DNA of 64,000 nucleotides, taken from positions 30,901,934 to 30,965,933 of the forward strand of contig NC_054743.1 in the NCBI RefSeq assembly GCF_018143015.1. The letters are read 5' to 3'. Under the pieces are notes generated by a model. That model saw nothing but the letters and a program-made list of their open reading frames with translations. It was not told where the DNA came from and ran no database searches. A program made the position numbers and the translations under genes. Numbering within the stretch: position 1 is the first letter of the stretch; each line of letters opens with the position of its first letter. This stretch comes from Lytechinus variegatus (taxonomy: Eukaryota; Echinodermata; Echinoidea; Temnopleuroida; Toxopneustidae). Shown here one piece after another: positions 32,690-45,188 of the stretch.

Positions 32690-33710
32690 AGTTCACTCTT
32701 AACATTTTCGCCAAAGTTCATTGACCCTAAATGACTTTTAACCTTAATCATGTGACCTGAAACTTGCCCATGATGTTCAGTGATACTTGATTACTATTAT
32801 GTATAAGTGTTTCATGAATCAGATCCATAAACTTTCAAAGTTATTATGGTAATTCAACAGATACCCCAAATTCGGCCAAAGTTCATTGACCCTAAATGAC
32901 CTTTGACCTTGGTTATGTGACGTGAACCTCATGCAGGATGTTCAGTAATACTTGATTAACCTTATGTCCAAGTTTCATGAACTAGGCCTAGGTCCATATA
33001 TTTTATTATATAACATTACATTATAAGTTATGACATTTCAAAAAATTAACCTTAGCTTAAACTTGGTTAACATTGGTTTGACTTTTAAAATATCTGAGCT
33101 AGAAGGTCACACTTGTCATCTGTGTCTGTGATATGTTACAAAAATGAAGCCCTGAAAAAATTGCGTTCGAAAATCATTATTTAGTGCTTCAAAAATTGAA
33201 ATATAAAGTGACCGGAAACACCATCTTAATTTTATCCCATACAGTTATGTGTACTATTTATATGTAGGCATCTTATAGACATCTATTTACAAAATCGGGG
33301 TTTGCCTTGTAGTTTTAGCTTTTCATTCTCAATAATGGTTGTTTTCAGGGTTTATTAGTTCTAATACATGCACTTGTACACATGTTTCATCTTGGTTTGA
33401 GAATTTTTTAAATCGGCTGCTCGCAAAGTTAAACAATACCTTTAAGATTTTGATGTTGATTCCCCCAGCATGGTAAGTTCATTGACCCTAAATGACCTTT
33501 GATCTTGGTCATGAGACATGAACCTCAGGCAGGATGTTCAGTAACACTTGATTAACCTTATAGCCATGTTTCGACCTAGGTCCATATACTTTCTATTAGT
33601 TATGCTGTCATTTCAAAAACTTATCCTTCGGTTAAGACTTGGTGTTGACGCCGCCGTCGTCAGAAAAGCGGCGCCTATATTCTCACTCTACTTTGCAGGT
33701 GAGACAAAAA
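32690..33710. mobile_element. Tandem-cored repeat element with TTCATTGACCCTAAATGAC units
   Basis: GTTCATTGACCCTAAATGAC recurs at about 32719, 32881 and 33477, each followed by CTTTGACCTTGG-like sequence and by TGATGTTCAGTAATACTTGA and CATATACTTT. The right end reads GGCGCCTATATTCTCACTCT, then TGCAGGTGAGACAAAAA, resembling the GCGAGACAAAAA end of the 12.3-kb element. The left end is not located. It carries a perfect DR1 (minus strand) at 32897-32909 and a near copy at 33493. No coding frame. Confidence 0.5.
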
Positions 33711-36700
33711 TTATTAAAGAGAGTTGAATAGAATATTTGCATCAAGACGATTCACACAACCATTTTCCACTATTTCATTTCTATTTTCATTTCCAAAATA
33801 TTTATCATCGCCCGGGCCATGTTGCATCTTCCATGAATAGAATAGTAATCATTCAATATTATACCATAATCTTCTACAGAGTTTGAAACCCTAGCCATCA
33901 TCAAACACCCTGGGGGGGCATCCTGAAAACATACATGTACCTATTATAAGGTTGTTTTTTGGCAGACATCCACTGATTCATTCAATGTTAAGGAATCAGT
34001 GAGCCCTTGAAGTATTTTTGTTTTTGAGAGCAGCAATTTGCTTTACACATTTTAATGTACATGAAATTTAAACAAGATGGAAAGTGGGTGTATGCTGGAT
34101 AATTTTTGACTGTCACAATTTTCAAAGAGATACTATTGCAGACCTCCCCCCCACACCATTGGCATCATAGAACTGTGTGGGGAAAAAAAATTCCCTTCTC
34201 CGATTTAAGCTCCTAGACAACATTAATGCGCCATCATCATCCCATTATACAGCACATTAATTCTCCAACCACCTCAGTAACAGTACCCACGGAGGGGTGT
34301 TTACCTGATGGCATTTAATTAAACCCCCAGACTGAGTAGACTCGATGGATGGCAAAGTCGTATTGAAAGCGACACATTCCAATTTGGTTCAATGTCATAT
34401 CTCTTGCAGCAGTCTGCATTTTTTTACTGGAGATGGTAGCAACAATGATTGATGACCTTCACTTTGTCAGGTCATACCCTATTGAAGAATTCATACGGGC
34501 GGAACTAAAAAGATTAAATTTATTTTATTTCATTTCTGATAAATAGAAGAAGAAAGCGAAACAAGTACCATATTTCAATATACATGTGCGTGCATGATGA
34601 ATCCCTATTGTTCCCATGCACCTACATGTAGTAGAAACCTGCAAACAAATTTCAGGCGAATGCTATTATGTCGTTCGCAATGAAAATGAATAATTTATTC
34701 TTGGCAAAGAAGTGTTGAATTGAAATCTAAAAGAAAACAGGACTGACTGTAGATGTAAATGTGTTTAAGATGTTCAACTACATTGTAGGAAACAATGGAC
34801 AAAAGAAGTATGTATTCTCTTTATCCACAGATCTCATATCTTGCACGGGTGCTCATATCAAAGAATCAAACTCAGTATCAAATCATCAATATCAGAATGG
34901 ACCCATCTCTTTCTTGTAAACAGAAAAAAGTAGTCTCTATTGACAAAAACATGTTGAAACTTCAAAAATTAAAAAAAATCAGTTTGCTACATGGTATCCC
35001 TGATTCTGCTATTAGACTGGCCAGGAATTTGACAGGAAACCTTGTATACAGGCATGTACATTTTTAATACACAAATATGCTACCGGAGGAAAACATGAAA
35101 TTATGTAGGTTGTCTGTGTATTAAAATCTAGCATAATTGTTGTACATGTACATGTAGAAGAGAAAGTAGTTCGACCAGCTATCCAAACATCAAAGATTTA
35201 TCCCTAATGGCTAGAAATGATGAGCCTCGGGATTGATTCTCAAGACACATGGCTCACTGCAACATCCTTTTCCTCCTTTTGTAAAATCTTGCATTACATG
35301 TAGTTTCCCTTGCGGCCATAGCAACCCAATCTAGCCACCATCAAGCACATCGGGCATTGTAGATGTCGCATCCTAATGAATCTAAATTGAAAGAATGGGC
35401 TGCCTGGGAAAGCGGCTCTGTAAAAACAAGGAAATGCATCTAGACGGTGATACGAGATACAGGGAGATGGAAGTTTCCACAGAAAACAAGCATAATTTTA
35501 TACAAAAAGAGTGTTTGGCACTCGATACAAGCTCTGTCTGTAGATGGCTCAAAATAAAGGAACTAAAGAACAAATATTGGACAGGTACATGTATGATAAG
35601 AAAAAAAGATCTGCGTGACTGGAATTGAAATGCTGTCTGCCAATATCTTTGCAAAGAAACAGAGACTGCATGACTACCAAAAAAGAAAGAGTACATAAAA
35701 AACACATTCGAATTTTTATAGTCTAAAATATTGTTTCCATCTGTACCATTCTTTACTATCTCATAATCCCTACATGCATTTTTTCACACGCCTCTTATGA
35801 GAAAACAAAACATTGCAAATAAAGGTTCTACAAACCAAACCTCAAATTTGCCCACCACCCCCTCTCATGAATTTTCAATTAATTTGTGGCTCATCCGATC
35901 CTACATGTAATCTCACCCACTATCTACCATAGATATGAACAGAGGGGGAGCATTTCAAGCAGCAAATCATCAGTGTTTTCCACTTCACAAAGTTTACCGG
36001 TACCTTTATAGCCAATCAGATGATAGATTTCAGAAATTTCGGGGGGGGGGGGGGGGGTTCAAGAAAATCATCAGTGCTTTTCAATGACAAATTCAGGCTC
36101 AGCCAGTCAGATGCACTAGGATTTCGGAACCTGTAGCTTATCAACCATGGGTTAACAAGAGCCTGATATCTCAAATTTTGGGAAGATCACTTTCTTCGGT
36201 TTTAATGGCCATGCGGTATTTTGTCTGGAATTTCAGCTTTCTACCTAGAGGAAATAAAGGCAACTTATAATATAAAGGAAAAGTGCACTATTGGATAGTC
36301 ATGTTTTTCACAGTAGCAAATGAATAATAAACTGGACATATTGAACAATTATAGTTGAATATTATATTGATAATACCAGGTAAGAAAAGATAACTTTGCC
36401 AGAATAGAAACATATCCCAAATAAGATAAAGAAAAACATACCGATTATCACTTTTGCTTCATACAATGTTTTGTTAAATGTTGCTAGATCTTCTTTTTAT
36501 TAGTGCTTTCAGTTGAATTTTATAATGTTCTTGATAATGTCCTTTTGTATATTTTGTGAAATCTGCCAGTGGAACAGAATTTTCTATCGAAATTGTTTTC
36601 TGAGACCAAATGAGCCTTGTATCTTGAGAGTTGAAATAGAATCATAGACATTCCTAAAGATGCCTACATGTACATGTATGTGTAAATTATACGTTTTATA

Positions 36701-37363
36701 TTTTTTACATGTATGTATATACATACATTTTAAAGCACGCAAGTGACCCAGTGTTTTTACCCCTTCTCTCTATCCGTGTGTAGAGATGGTGCCTCAAAGT
36801 CAATACATTATGTACAACATTCATGGCGTCAAGCCAATCTAACATCAAATTTTTTTGTAGAGTGCTTTAAATGACCGGGTTCCATTATCTTGAGAGCTAC
36901 ATGTATGTGATCAAACATGATGGAATGATACAGTCATATACATGTACATTTGTGCTTTAAAAGATAGTGAAACCCACCACGAAATATACACTCCTTTATG
37001 CCGAGTGGAGTCTTGTAGACAACAACAAGCTACAATGTTCAGTGAGCCGAAAGAAGCAAACTTGAATGTAATATTTTGTCACCTGACTTCACAATTAAAT
37101 AACATGGGAGAACTTGAACAATTAAAAGTTCATTTTCTGGTGGGGTTCACTAACTTTTGAGCACCACTCTATAAAGTTCTATTTGTACACCTTTTTATAA
37201 TTATTCACTATGTATTTGTGAAGTTGTGTTGGTACATGTACAAATTGTACAGTATATGAAACTTTGACCGACATAATAGTCCATATTATTCAAAATTCTG
37301 GTACATTTAAATTAAACCAATAATATGGTGAAAATGAGTAATGTGGCCATTAACTGTATCTTA
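33711..37363. other. GOPC intron, mostly unclassified
   Basis: AT-rich intron with scattered TACATGTA palindromes and a run of 17 G at about 36041-36057. A 91-codon plus-strand frame at 34795-35067 and a minus-strand one at 35382-35705 have no domain signature and look like chance. No RNA gene or typed transposon was recognised. Confidence 0.4.
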
Positions 37364-37737
37364 TACCCCTTTCATAAACCCAATTATGCGGCTAATAGCA
37401 GCATAATTTGGTGGTAAATTCGGAGGAGGACCAGAATTATCCGCATTATTTTGATGCTGCTATTATCCGCATAATAGCAGCATCGGGACCAGATTTTGAC
37501 TTTATGAACGCATTTCCAAATGTGGATAAATGCCATGGTGCGGTCATAAGGTCACCCTTTTCCAACACCACCGCATCGGAGGGGGCGTGTCCAGTCATGA
37601 CGATTATCCGCCTTTTTCAGGACGGGGGCTCGTAAAAATAGAGCGGATTATTTTCGGAGTTTGTGAACGCAATTTTTATTGAATTATCCGCATTACTCTT
37701 AGGCGGCTAATTGGAGGATAGGTTTATGAAAAGGGTA
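37364..37737. mobile_element. TACCCCTTTCATAAACC MITE, copy 1
   Basis: The ends TACCCCTTTCATAAACCC and GGTTTATGAAAAGGGTA are inverted. The interior holds repeated GCGGCTAAT, ATTATCCGC and GCGGATAAT words in both orientations, possibly transposase-binding sites. This copy is 374 bases and the most diverged of three. Short open frames across it are not genes. Confidence 0.75.
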
Positions 37738-37785
37738 TAGTAAACATATTTACCAATTGACATTATTAGAGTGAACACACTGTTA

Positions 37786-38175
37786 TACCCCTTTCATAAA
37801 CCCAATCAAATTGAATTAGGCGGCTAATAGCAGCATAATTTGGTCGTAAAATTGGAGGAGGACAAGAGTTATCCGCATTACTCTGATGCTGCTATTATCC
37901 GCATAATAGCGGCATCGGGATAAGATTTTGAGTTTATGAACGCATTTCCAAATAATGCGGATAATTGCCATGGTGCGGTCACAAGGTCACCCTTTTCCAA
38001 CACAACCGCATCGGAGGGGGCGTGTCCAGTTGTCATGGCGATTATCCGCCTTTTTCAGGACGGGCGCTCGTAAAAATAATGCGGCTTATTTTCGGAGTTT
38101 ATGAACGCAATTTTTATTGAATTATCCGCCTTAGTGTAATGCGGCTAATTGGAGGATAGGTTTATGAAAAGGGTA
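37786..38175. mobile_element. TACCCCTTTCATAAACC MITE, copy 2
   Basis: 390 bases, same orientation as copy 1 and only 48 bases from it. TTA flanks both ends, which would fit a 3-base target duplication. Apart from a handful of differences it reads the same as copy 3, which implies recent movement. Confidence 0.8.
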
Positions 38176-39329
38176 TTAGAGTCAACACTGGATCAAACAC
38201 TATGTTAAACATTTCACAGAACCAACCCTGTACATGCTGTAAACTGTATTGCAGCACTATAGTCTAAGCGCAAAAGAATAACATGCCAATATCAATAAAT
38301 AATATTTTATGTTAATGCTGCTCTTGGCTTTAAAAACCAAAAACTCCTGACAGCCCCCCCCCCCTTTACTGGTCCCCGAAAACAAATTCCCCAATATCAG
38401 GAAAATGGTTAAGATTGCTGTTGATATTCTACAACTACCTGTAATTCAGTACAAATGTATGCACATTATTCAAGGTGATTTTTAAATACATTTCAAATTG
38501 TGTCTTCTAGTTTTGGGCAGTTTGAAATCCATGGAAAACTGTGTGTACTGTGTAGAATATCATTTTTTTATAACATGCGATCAGAGGTCTGGAGATGTGC
38601 TCATTTGGTATTCAATCTCACAAAATATGGGGAAGATTATCTGGAAATGTAAACATATCCAATCTTCCATGATGAGCTGCTGAGGTCGTTGGCAACCGTT
38701 TCAAACACCTTTCCAGTTTCTATAGACTGTTTATCTGATCGATGCATGATCAAGTTCATGCAGGGGCTGAAAGCGGAGGAGACAAGAGGCTGTCACAACA
38801 AGCCATTATCAAGGTACTATCACAGCATTATAACATTATTGATTGGCCTTCAACACAAACACAGCCTTGGGCCACAATGACGTTCTAACAGCATTCTAAT
38901 CATCTATTATTCATGTCATTTGCGTTTTGCATCATTGCTTTTCTTTGCTTCGTGCAAGAGATGGAGCAGCAAGTGCTGGAACCGGACGGTTGAGTTTGTT
39001 ACGGATTGGATTAACGATTCATGTCATTTCAAAAATGCTGGATCAACCTTCCTAGGGATAATTATAACAGGGAATACATTTCCATGATTATCAGAGGAAA
39101 ATTTCCAGTAGTGATAATATTAATTTGAATTGAGTTAAATTCAAAGTACAATGGCATCCAAGCAAGGGGGCTGTAACAGGGGGAACAATTTCAAACTAAA
39201 CATTCATGGCACCAATTTCATTTGGAGTTTATACTTGTTCCAAATGTACAGTTTGGGAATGAGCAATTATTGAAGTACATGCCTCTGAAATATTCAATCG
39301 TCAAGGTCCCGCTTCATATCGTTTTCAGC
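38176..39329. other. GOPC intron, no feature
   Basis: AT-rich intronic DNA with no recognisable gene or repeat. Short frames at 38498-38880 lack domain features. Confidence 0.4.
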
Positions 39330-39354
39330 TTAAAGGAGAATGAAACCTTCAGAA

Positions 39355-39849
39355 CAAGATGGTGGTGGTGGTGATTTTTTTTTCACCTGATTGCTAATAC
39401 CCCTTTCATAAACCCCATTAAAATGAATTAGGCGGCTAATAGCAGCATAAGTTGGTCGTAAAATTGGAGGAGGACAAGAGTTATCCGCATTACTCTGATG
39501 CTGCTATTATCCGCATAATAGCAGCATCGGGACAAGATTTTGAGTTTATGAACGCATTTCCAAATTATGCGGATAATTGCCATGGTGCGGTCACAAGGTC
39601 ACCCTTTTCCAACACAACCGCATCGGAGGGGGCGTGTCCAGTTGTCATGGCGATTATCCCCCTTTTTCAGGACGGGCGCTCGTAAAAATAATGCGGCTTA
39701 TTTTCAGAGTTTATGAACGCAATTTTTATTGAATTATCCGCATTACTCTTAGGCGGCTAATTGGAGGATAGGTTTATGAAAAGGGTATTAGAAGGCATGA
39801 ATGCTTGTAAGCAAGCAACCAGAGGACCGACGGCTTAATGTCCTCTCCG
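39355..39849 (-). mobile_element. tRNA-SINE fragment inside the palindromic MITE
   Basis: GGTGGTGATTTTTTTTTCAC plus CTGATTGCTAA at the left and GGCATGAATG, GTAAGCAAGCAACCAGAGGA and CCGACGGCTTAATGTCCTCT at the right match the 3' half of the SINE at 61700-61922. The tRNA-like head is missing (5'-truncated). The SINE body is split by the 390-bp MITE at 39398-39787. AACAAGAT and AACACAGAT at the two SINE edges may be a worn target duplication. Confidence 0.7.
39398..39787. mobile_element. TACCCCTTTCATAAACC MITE, copy 3 (innermost)
   Basis: 390 bases, nearly the same sequence as copy 2, inserted in the SINE between CTGATTGCTAA and TTAGAAGGCATG. It is the youngest layer of a three-layer nest. Confidence 0.8.
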
Positions 39850-40399
39850 AAACACAGATAGATGATGTGAAAACACAAAAATCATAGAAACAGATCAATA
39901 AAAGTTTGAGAGAAATCGAACAAATAATGAGGTTATGAGCATTTACTGCGATCCCTAATGCTATGGAGATCCTCAAATTGGCAATGCAACAAAGATGTGT
40001 GATGTCACTTGTGAACAACTTTACCCATTATTTTAGTATATATTGCCTCTTTTATTACATCTATCTGTAGATCATGTGTTCTTTCTATAGGAGGGCATGT
40101 AATACAGATTATTAAAGAATACATCATGGATAAAAGTTTGCATCACCATAAGAAAAAGCTAAAAGAGACATTTTGGAGGTATTTTATAGTCCATCAAAGG
40201 GAAAATTGTTCACATGTGACGTCAAGCATCCTTGTCGCATTGCCAATGGGAGGATCTCCATAGCATTAAATAGCAATATTCAAATGCTTATAACTTTCTC
40301 ATTGTTTGTCCGATTTTTCTCAAACTTTCGTTGATCTGTTTCTTTGATTTTTCTGTTTCGATACAAGCCCACTTATTCCAAAGGTTTCATTCTCCTTAA

Positions 40400-42266
40400 A
40401 GCCAAAGGGGAGCAAGGAATAATCATCAACACACATGACTCGTTTTTGTTTTTGTATAATGTACATAAATGTTTATTGGACGTGCTACCAGTAAACAAGA
40501 AGATGGTAGGGACGAAAGAGAGGAATGAAAACAATAGCAATGGAATTTGTACACAGAACATGTAGATGACCAAGAAAGAAGACCCTGGCTTGGTAAACAA
40601 GAACATTGTGACCTTTGAAAACAGAACAAGGTTTGCAAACACCTAGTGGTTCTGAAGCTCCAACTAATCCTAGCTTAAAGAAGTTGAGTCCACAGATCCA
40701 ATATACATCTGTATGTCTTCCGTGAAACTCAATTTGCATTCCGTAAAGCCTTTCTGTCAAAGGAAAGTCTAATATTGTTTTCACAAGTGGAGACGACTGA
40801 ACTACTTTGTAAGCTTTCCAGCCATGTCTGGGTTGCTTCAGGAGTACATGTAGGTGCAAGAATTCGCCTCTTTGATCACACTCCGATGCATGCATAATTT
40901 TACATTCAGACACAATGCAAGCCACTTGCTGTGCTGTGTTAAGAGCATGCAGGGTGTTTCAAATAGGCCTACTTTTTGTTATAAAGTAGACAAACTTTGA
41001 TATGAATCAAAGGAAGGCAAATTAAATGTTTTTGCAGCCATTATTATCAAAGTTGTGAAGTAAGTTGTAATGCCTAATGGGGTTTTCTTTTACTAGCTGA
41101 GCAATGAAGGTTTTTTTTTCTTGCAGAAAAATTTCAGGCCAAAATCTTCATGTAAGGATATCATTAAAATTATAAGGCTTGTCCTACTTGGTTACTGGGG
41201 GAAAGTCTCATAATTTACCCCTTCATACCCGAGAACTGTTCGCTATTCATATTCATAGAAAATCCAGAATTTCTGTTGTTCTATTAGTTATTCCTGTTTA
41301 ATACTCCCTATGTAGAGTCAATGATCCCTTTTACTAGTCACCGCCTTGTCAATGTCTATATCAATGTTTATACAACCTGAAATATATTAAATTAAACAAA
41401 TTCAAATGTACACTGTATGTTCTGAAGGGTATTTGTTGGAAGAGAAAACATTGGTACATATACATAAACATTTTATGTAGATGCATCCGAAGCCTGTCTC
41501 AGACTAGTTTTATTGGTTACAAGAAGACCTTATACAATAAAAACAGATAACATGTCACCGTTTGCACATTACATGCATAATCATGTAATTTGTTCCCCTT
41601 CTACCTTCATGAAGAACAATCTCTCCAACCCACTCATCCCCCCCCCCTGGCAATGTCCTCTCATCTCCTTACCACTCACTTTATAGTACAGACAACCATC
41701 ACATCCCCACACTCCTGTTCACTTGTTCACATTTCCTACCCCCCCCCCCTCCCTCCACAACCTGACAAGAAGATTGCTTCTCAGATGCCAATATCTGCAG
41801 CACACGAACCAACCCCAATTCTCTTGATATATATGTTATTGTCCTGTCATCATGTCCCAGATCTGGCCAGCTTGCAACCCTTCCAGATTAAAGATAATTT
41901 ATCCCTTCTCTTTCTCCTAAAGGGTGTATGTAGGGCATCTATCACATGGCTAATCAGTGGAAGAGGGCTGAAAGCTTCGCATTCTTTGGGACTGTTCAAA
42001 TCAGGCGAGTTGCGGAAGCTTAGAATCACAAGACGAATTAACTATCAAATGATTTCTACAGGAGGGTTCATTTAAAATGAGTTTTATTTTTATTATTAAA
42101 GTTGTCTTTCCCCCTTGTTTAAAAGACCTGCCACTATGTAGCATAATTGTATAATGTACTGTTTAACCAATATATCATGGAGTGAACACAATGTACAAGG
42201 TATGAACTGAAAGTTAGCAATGAGCAATGAGAAAGGGCATCATAGAATAACGATTATGGTCAGGTA
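40400..42266. other. GOPC intron, no gene recognised
   Basis: AT-rich intron with C runs at about 41638 and 41740. A minus-strand 147-codon frame (40485-40925) and a plus-strand 162-codon frame (41590-42075) were inspected: neither shows a domain, and the second is driven by C-rich sequence. No transposon ends were recognised. Confidence 0.35.
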
Positions 42267-42878
42267 TTAAAGGACAAGTCCACCCCAACAAAAACTTGAT
42301 TTGAATAAAAAGAGAAAAATTCAACAAGCATAACACTGAAAATTTCATCAAAATCGGATGTAAAATAAGAAAGTTATGACATTTCAAAGTTTTGCTTCAT
42401 TTCACAAAAACAGTTATATGAACGAGCCAGCTACATCAAAATGAGAGAGTCGATGATGTCATTCACTCACTATTTCTTTTGTTTTTTATTGTTTGAAATA
42501 TGAAATATTTTGATTTTCTCGTCATTGTCATGTGAAATGAAGTTTCATTCCTCCCTGAACACGTGGAATTCCATTATTTTAACATTTTGTGCTTCAGGCA
42601 AGGAGGTCCCAATCATCAAATTCGTAAAAATTGAAATATTGTATAATTCAAACAATATTAAAAAACAAAAGAAATAGTGAGTGAGTGACATCATCAACTC
42701 TCTCATTTGGATGTAACTGGCTCGTTCATATAACTATTTTGTTAAAAATAAGCGAAACTTTGAAATGTCATAACTTTCTTATTTTACATCCGATTTTGAT
42801 GAAATCTTCAGCATTGTACTTGTCTGATTTTCTCTATTGATTCAATCAACATTTTTCTGAGGTGGACTTGACCTTTAA
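42267..42878. mobile_element. Long-TIR MITE, TTAAAGGACAAGTCCACC ends
   Basis: The element is a near-complete palindrome flanked by TTAA. The left arm has AGGACAAGTCCACCCCAAC, TTTCATCAAAATCGGATGTA and ATGAACGAGCCAGCTACATC. The right arm has the inverted forms GTTACATCC.. TGGCTCGTTCATATAACT, CATCCGATTTTGATGAAATC and GAGGTGGACTTGACCTTTAA. The loop is about 200 AT-rich bases. No protein is encoded; folding of a transcript into a hairpin is likely. Confidence 0.85.
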
Positions 42879-43504
42879 GCTTGATTTGCAGAATCACATT
42901 GCAAAATAAAACATTTTATCAAGTATTTCATTATGTTTCAAAGAGTCATACAATTATATAAGAGCAACAAAATAAAATATCTTAATCACAAACTAAACAT
43001 CTCCGGAAACACGATTCTGGGGTGAAACTTATCACACATACAATCAACTCTTTATCCATCTTTCTTGGCTCGCCTCAGAAAGGCAAATTTGAGGCATCCC
43101 GGATGAGAGAAGGCGAGAATGTAACATTAGACTACAGTGCCTTTATAATAAACTGGAGTGTGCCAGCTCAATTTCTCATCAATGCCATTAAATTACATGA
43201 AATCTTGATGTTCCATATGAGATTGAGTACATTTTTCAAGGAATGGAATACTTTATAAACCTTTTACTAGCCTCTATGCTCTGGACAACTATATTTCTGT
43301 AATGGCATCAACTGTATGCCTGTACTATGAAAAGTGCAACAAAAGGCAACACAGAGAAATGCAAGGAAAGAACTTGCTACTATTAAAGTATTCATTATGA
43401 AAAAGTGCAGTAAAAACAGTGCTTGGTATAAAAAGAGAAAAGATAAAGGAAATAAAATATGGGTGAGCTTAAGCATGAGTAAAATCTTTCATAAGGATAA
43501 CAGA

Positions 43505-44050
43505 ACGTTATACAGTAAACAAATATATCAGGCTTTGAGAAAGTATAGTGTGGAATTATTCATTCGAGGTTGGTCTAGCAATTACTATTTTTCCCAAGGG
43601 GCGAAGCCCCGAGGGAAATATAGTAGTTTTGCCAGTCCAACCGAGGATTGATAATTTCCACTATGCTTTCGAATGAACACCTGATATATTTGTTTTATAT
43701 CCTACTTTTAATAATTTATAACCAAAATCTAAGCGCTGAGCATGTTAAGTCCCGTAACTTACATTGAAATTACCTACTTTTTTCAAGCTACCACGCTCAG
43801 CGGAACACAGATAAGTGCCTGCGCCGACGCAACAGGACTTGCCCTGGAGAGAGAGCTCGCTGGCCGGTGCGCACGAGAGTTTAGCTAAATATCCAGTTTT
43901 CTAAAATAATGACATCAGAATATTGGTATAGCGAAAAATATATCGAGGTCTGACGTCACGCAACATCATAGTTGAAATATAATTGGTCACATGATGCTAT
44001 TTGAACCAATCACTATACAGGATTCAATCTATGTAGGATATAATACAAAA
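43505..44050. mobile_element. Foldback element with GGGGCGAAGCCCC centre
   Basis: From ATATATCAGGCTTTGAGAAA to GGGGCGAAGCCCCGAGGGAA and back to GAACACCTGATATATTTG the sequence is a hairpin of about 90-base arms (43520-43700). A further inverted pair (TATATCCTAC at about 43697 and GTAGGATATA at about 44033) flanks the segment on its right. A GC-rich insert (43790-43890) lies between them. No protein is encoded. Confidence 0.55.
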
Positions 44051-44335
44051 TACTGGAGTTAATTGTGTGCTGCTATATCAGGCAATGTTTTAAAGGCCTT
44101 TTCCTTGTAATTAGGTTCCATATTTGTAGACTGAGCAGACAATGTACGCATAATGTGTGTAATGCATGGTTGTAAAGTTTCAAGATGACATGAAAATCTT
44201 GTAAAGTTTCTATTTTTACTTGGCACTGACCAACAAAGCCAGAAAATATTTAAACAGGTAATGGTACTTGTACTTGTAAATCAGGTCTGGATTCCAGACT
44301 ATAGTTGAACACCCTCTCCTCGATGACAACTTTAA

Positions 44336-44772
44336 GACACTGTTCTCACTACCTACCTTCCTTAAACTAGATTAGTGGAAACTAGTCTAACTTGTAATGA
44401 GAATGGTCGAATCGATCTTCCATACCAGTTCATAAAACCACCTCGCGATGTAGTTTTCAAGATCACTTTGCCTTGTTTAACTGGTCTTCGCGCAGGTGAG
44501 GATACAATCATTCTTCAGGAAGTGATCTTCACACATTTTGAGCACGCTACTCCACACACTGTGTGTGAATGCCTATGCTGCGGTTTCAAATTTCGCGCGA
44601 AAAAGTGTCACCCCACTGACAGCGTTCCTGTAGCAACAAATATACTTGAGGCGATTTTGAAAACCACTTTCGGATGATCAAATGGGAATGCTTGCAAAGC
44701 GATCTTCCAAACAGGTTTCCTGAACCGGTTTCCAGTAAAACTAGTTTTATAAAGTGTAATGAGAATGAGGTC
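44336..44772. mobile_element. ~440-bp TIR element, copy 1 of 3
   Basis: It starts GACACTGTTCTCACTACC and ends CCAGTAAAACTAGTTTTATA near AATGAGAATGAGGTC. The interior (AAAACCACCTCGCGATGTAG, CTACTCCACAC, GGAAACTAGT) is shared with copies at 47238-47660 and 63162-63615. The short plus-strand open frame in it is not a gene. Confidence 0.7.
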
Positions 44773-44942
44773 TAATACATCTCTTCGATCCTACCACTCC
44801 TACTACAGTTCAAGAGCCAGCAGCTTGGGTAGAATATTGCAGTTACACCTATTGTTTCGCTCTCAAGGGACTTTCATCTTGGGTCAAATTTGATTTCTTC
44901 CTGTTTCTTCTTGGGTTTCCTCATTAGGAAAAGTGTGAAACT

Positions 44943-45188
44943 GGGGGGTGTTTCACAAAGATTTAAGCATGACTTAGAGTTGCACTTTATAAATGTCCAG
45001 TTGCACGCAGTATAAAAGGCATAACCACATGGGTCATATCATGCCAAGAGGATGCGCACTACTGCGTATTGATCAATAAGATTGTGCATTGCATATCATG
45101 TGCGCATTGCATATCATGTACGCATTTGCATTTAAGTGTGACTTAAGTCATACTTAAGAATAATTCTTTATGAAAGTGAACACCCCCC
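44943..45188. mobile_element. MITE with GGGGGGTGTTTCAC ends
   Basis: GGGGGGTGTTTCACAAAG and CTTTATGAAAGTGAACACCC are inverted ends; just inside are TTAAGCATGACTTAGA and TGACTTAAGTCATACTTAAG. 246 bases, non-coding. The GTTTCAC/GTTTCAT core resembles the ends of the short MITEs at 29169 and 61328, possibly a shared superfamily. Confidence 0.65.

Larger units (their letters stand above)
39330..40399. mobile_element. Palindromic MITE with AAAGGAGAATGAAACC ends (outer element)
   Basis: TTAAAGGAGAATGAAACCTT (39330) and AAGGTTTCATTCTCCTTAA (40381) are inverted ends flanked by TTAA. The arms stay inverted far inside: the left arm (about 39850-40025, with AGAAACAGATCAATAAAAGT, ATGCTATGGAGATCCTC and GTGATGTCACTTGTGAACAA) matches the right arm (40195-40360) in reverse. 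A SINE fragment interrupts the left arm at about 39360-39850, and that in turn holds copy 3 of the 390-bp MITE. Confidence 0.75.

Noticed and set aside
40485-40925. 147-codon minus-strand open frame
   Set aside because: No recognisable domain or conserved motif and no neighbouring exon signals; length is within chance for 64 kb on six frames.
41590-42075. 162-codon plus-strand open frame
   Set aside because: C-run driven composition, no domain, no splice context, inside the GOPC intron.
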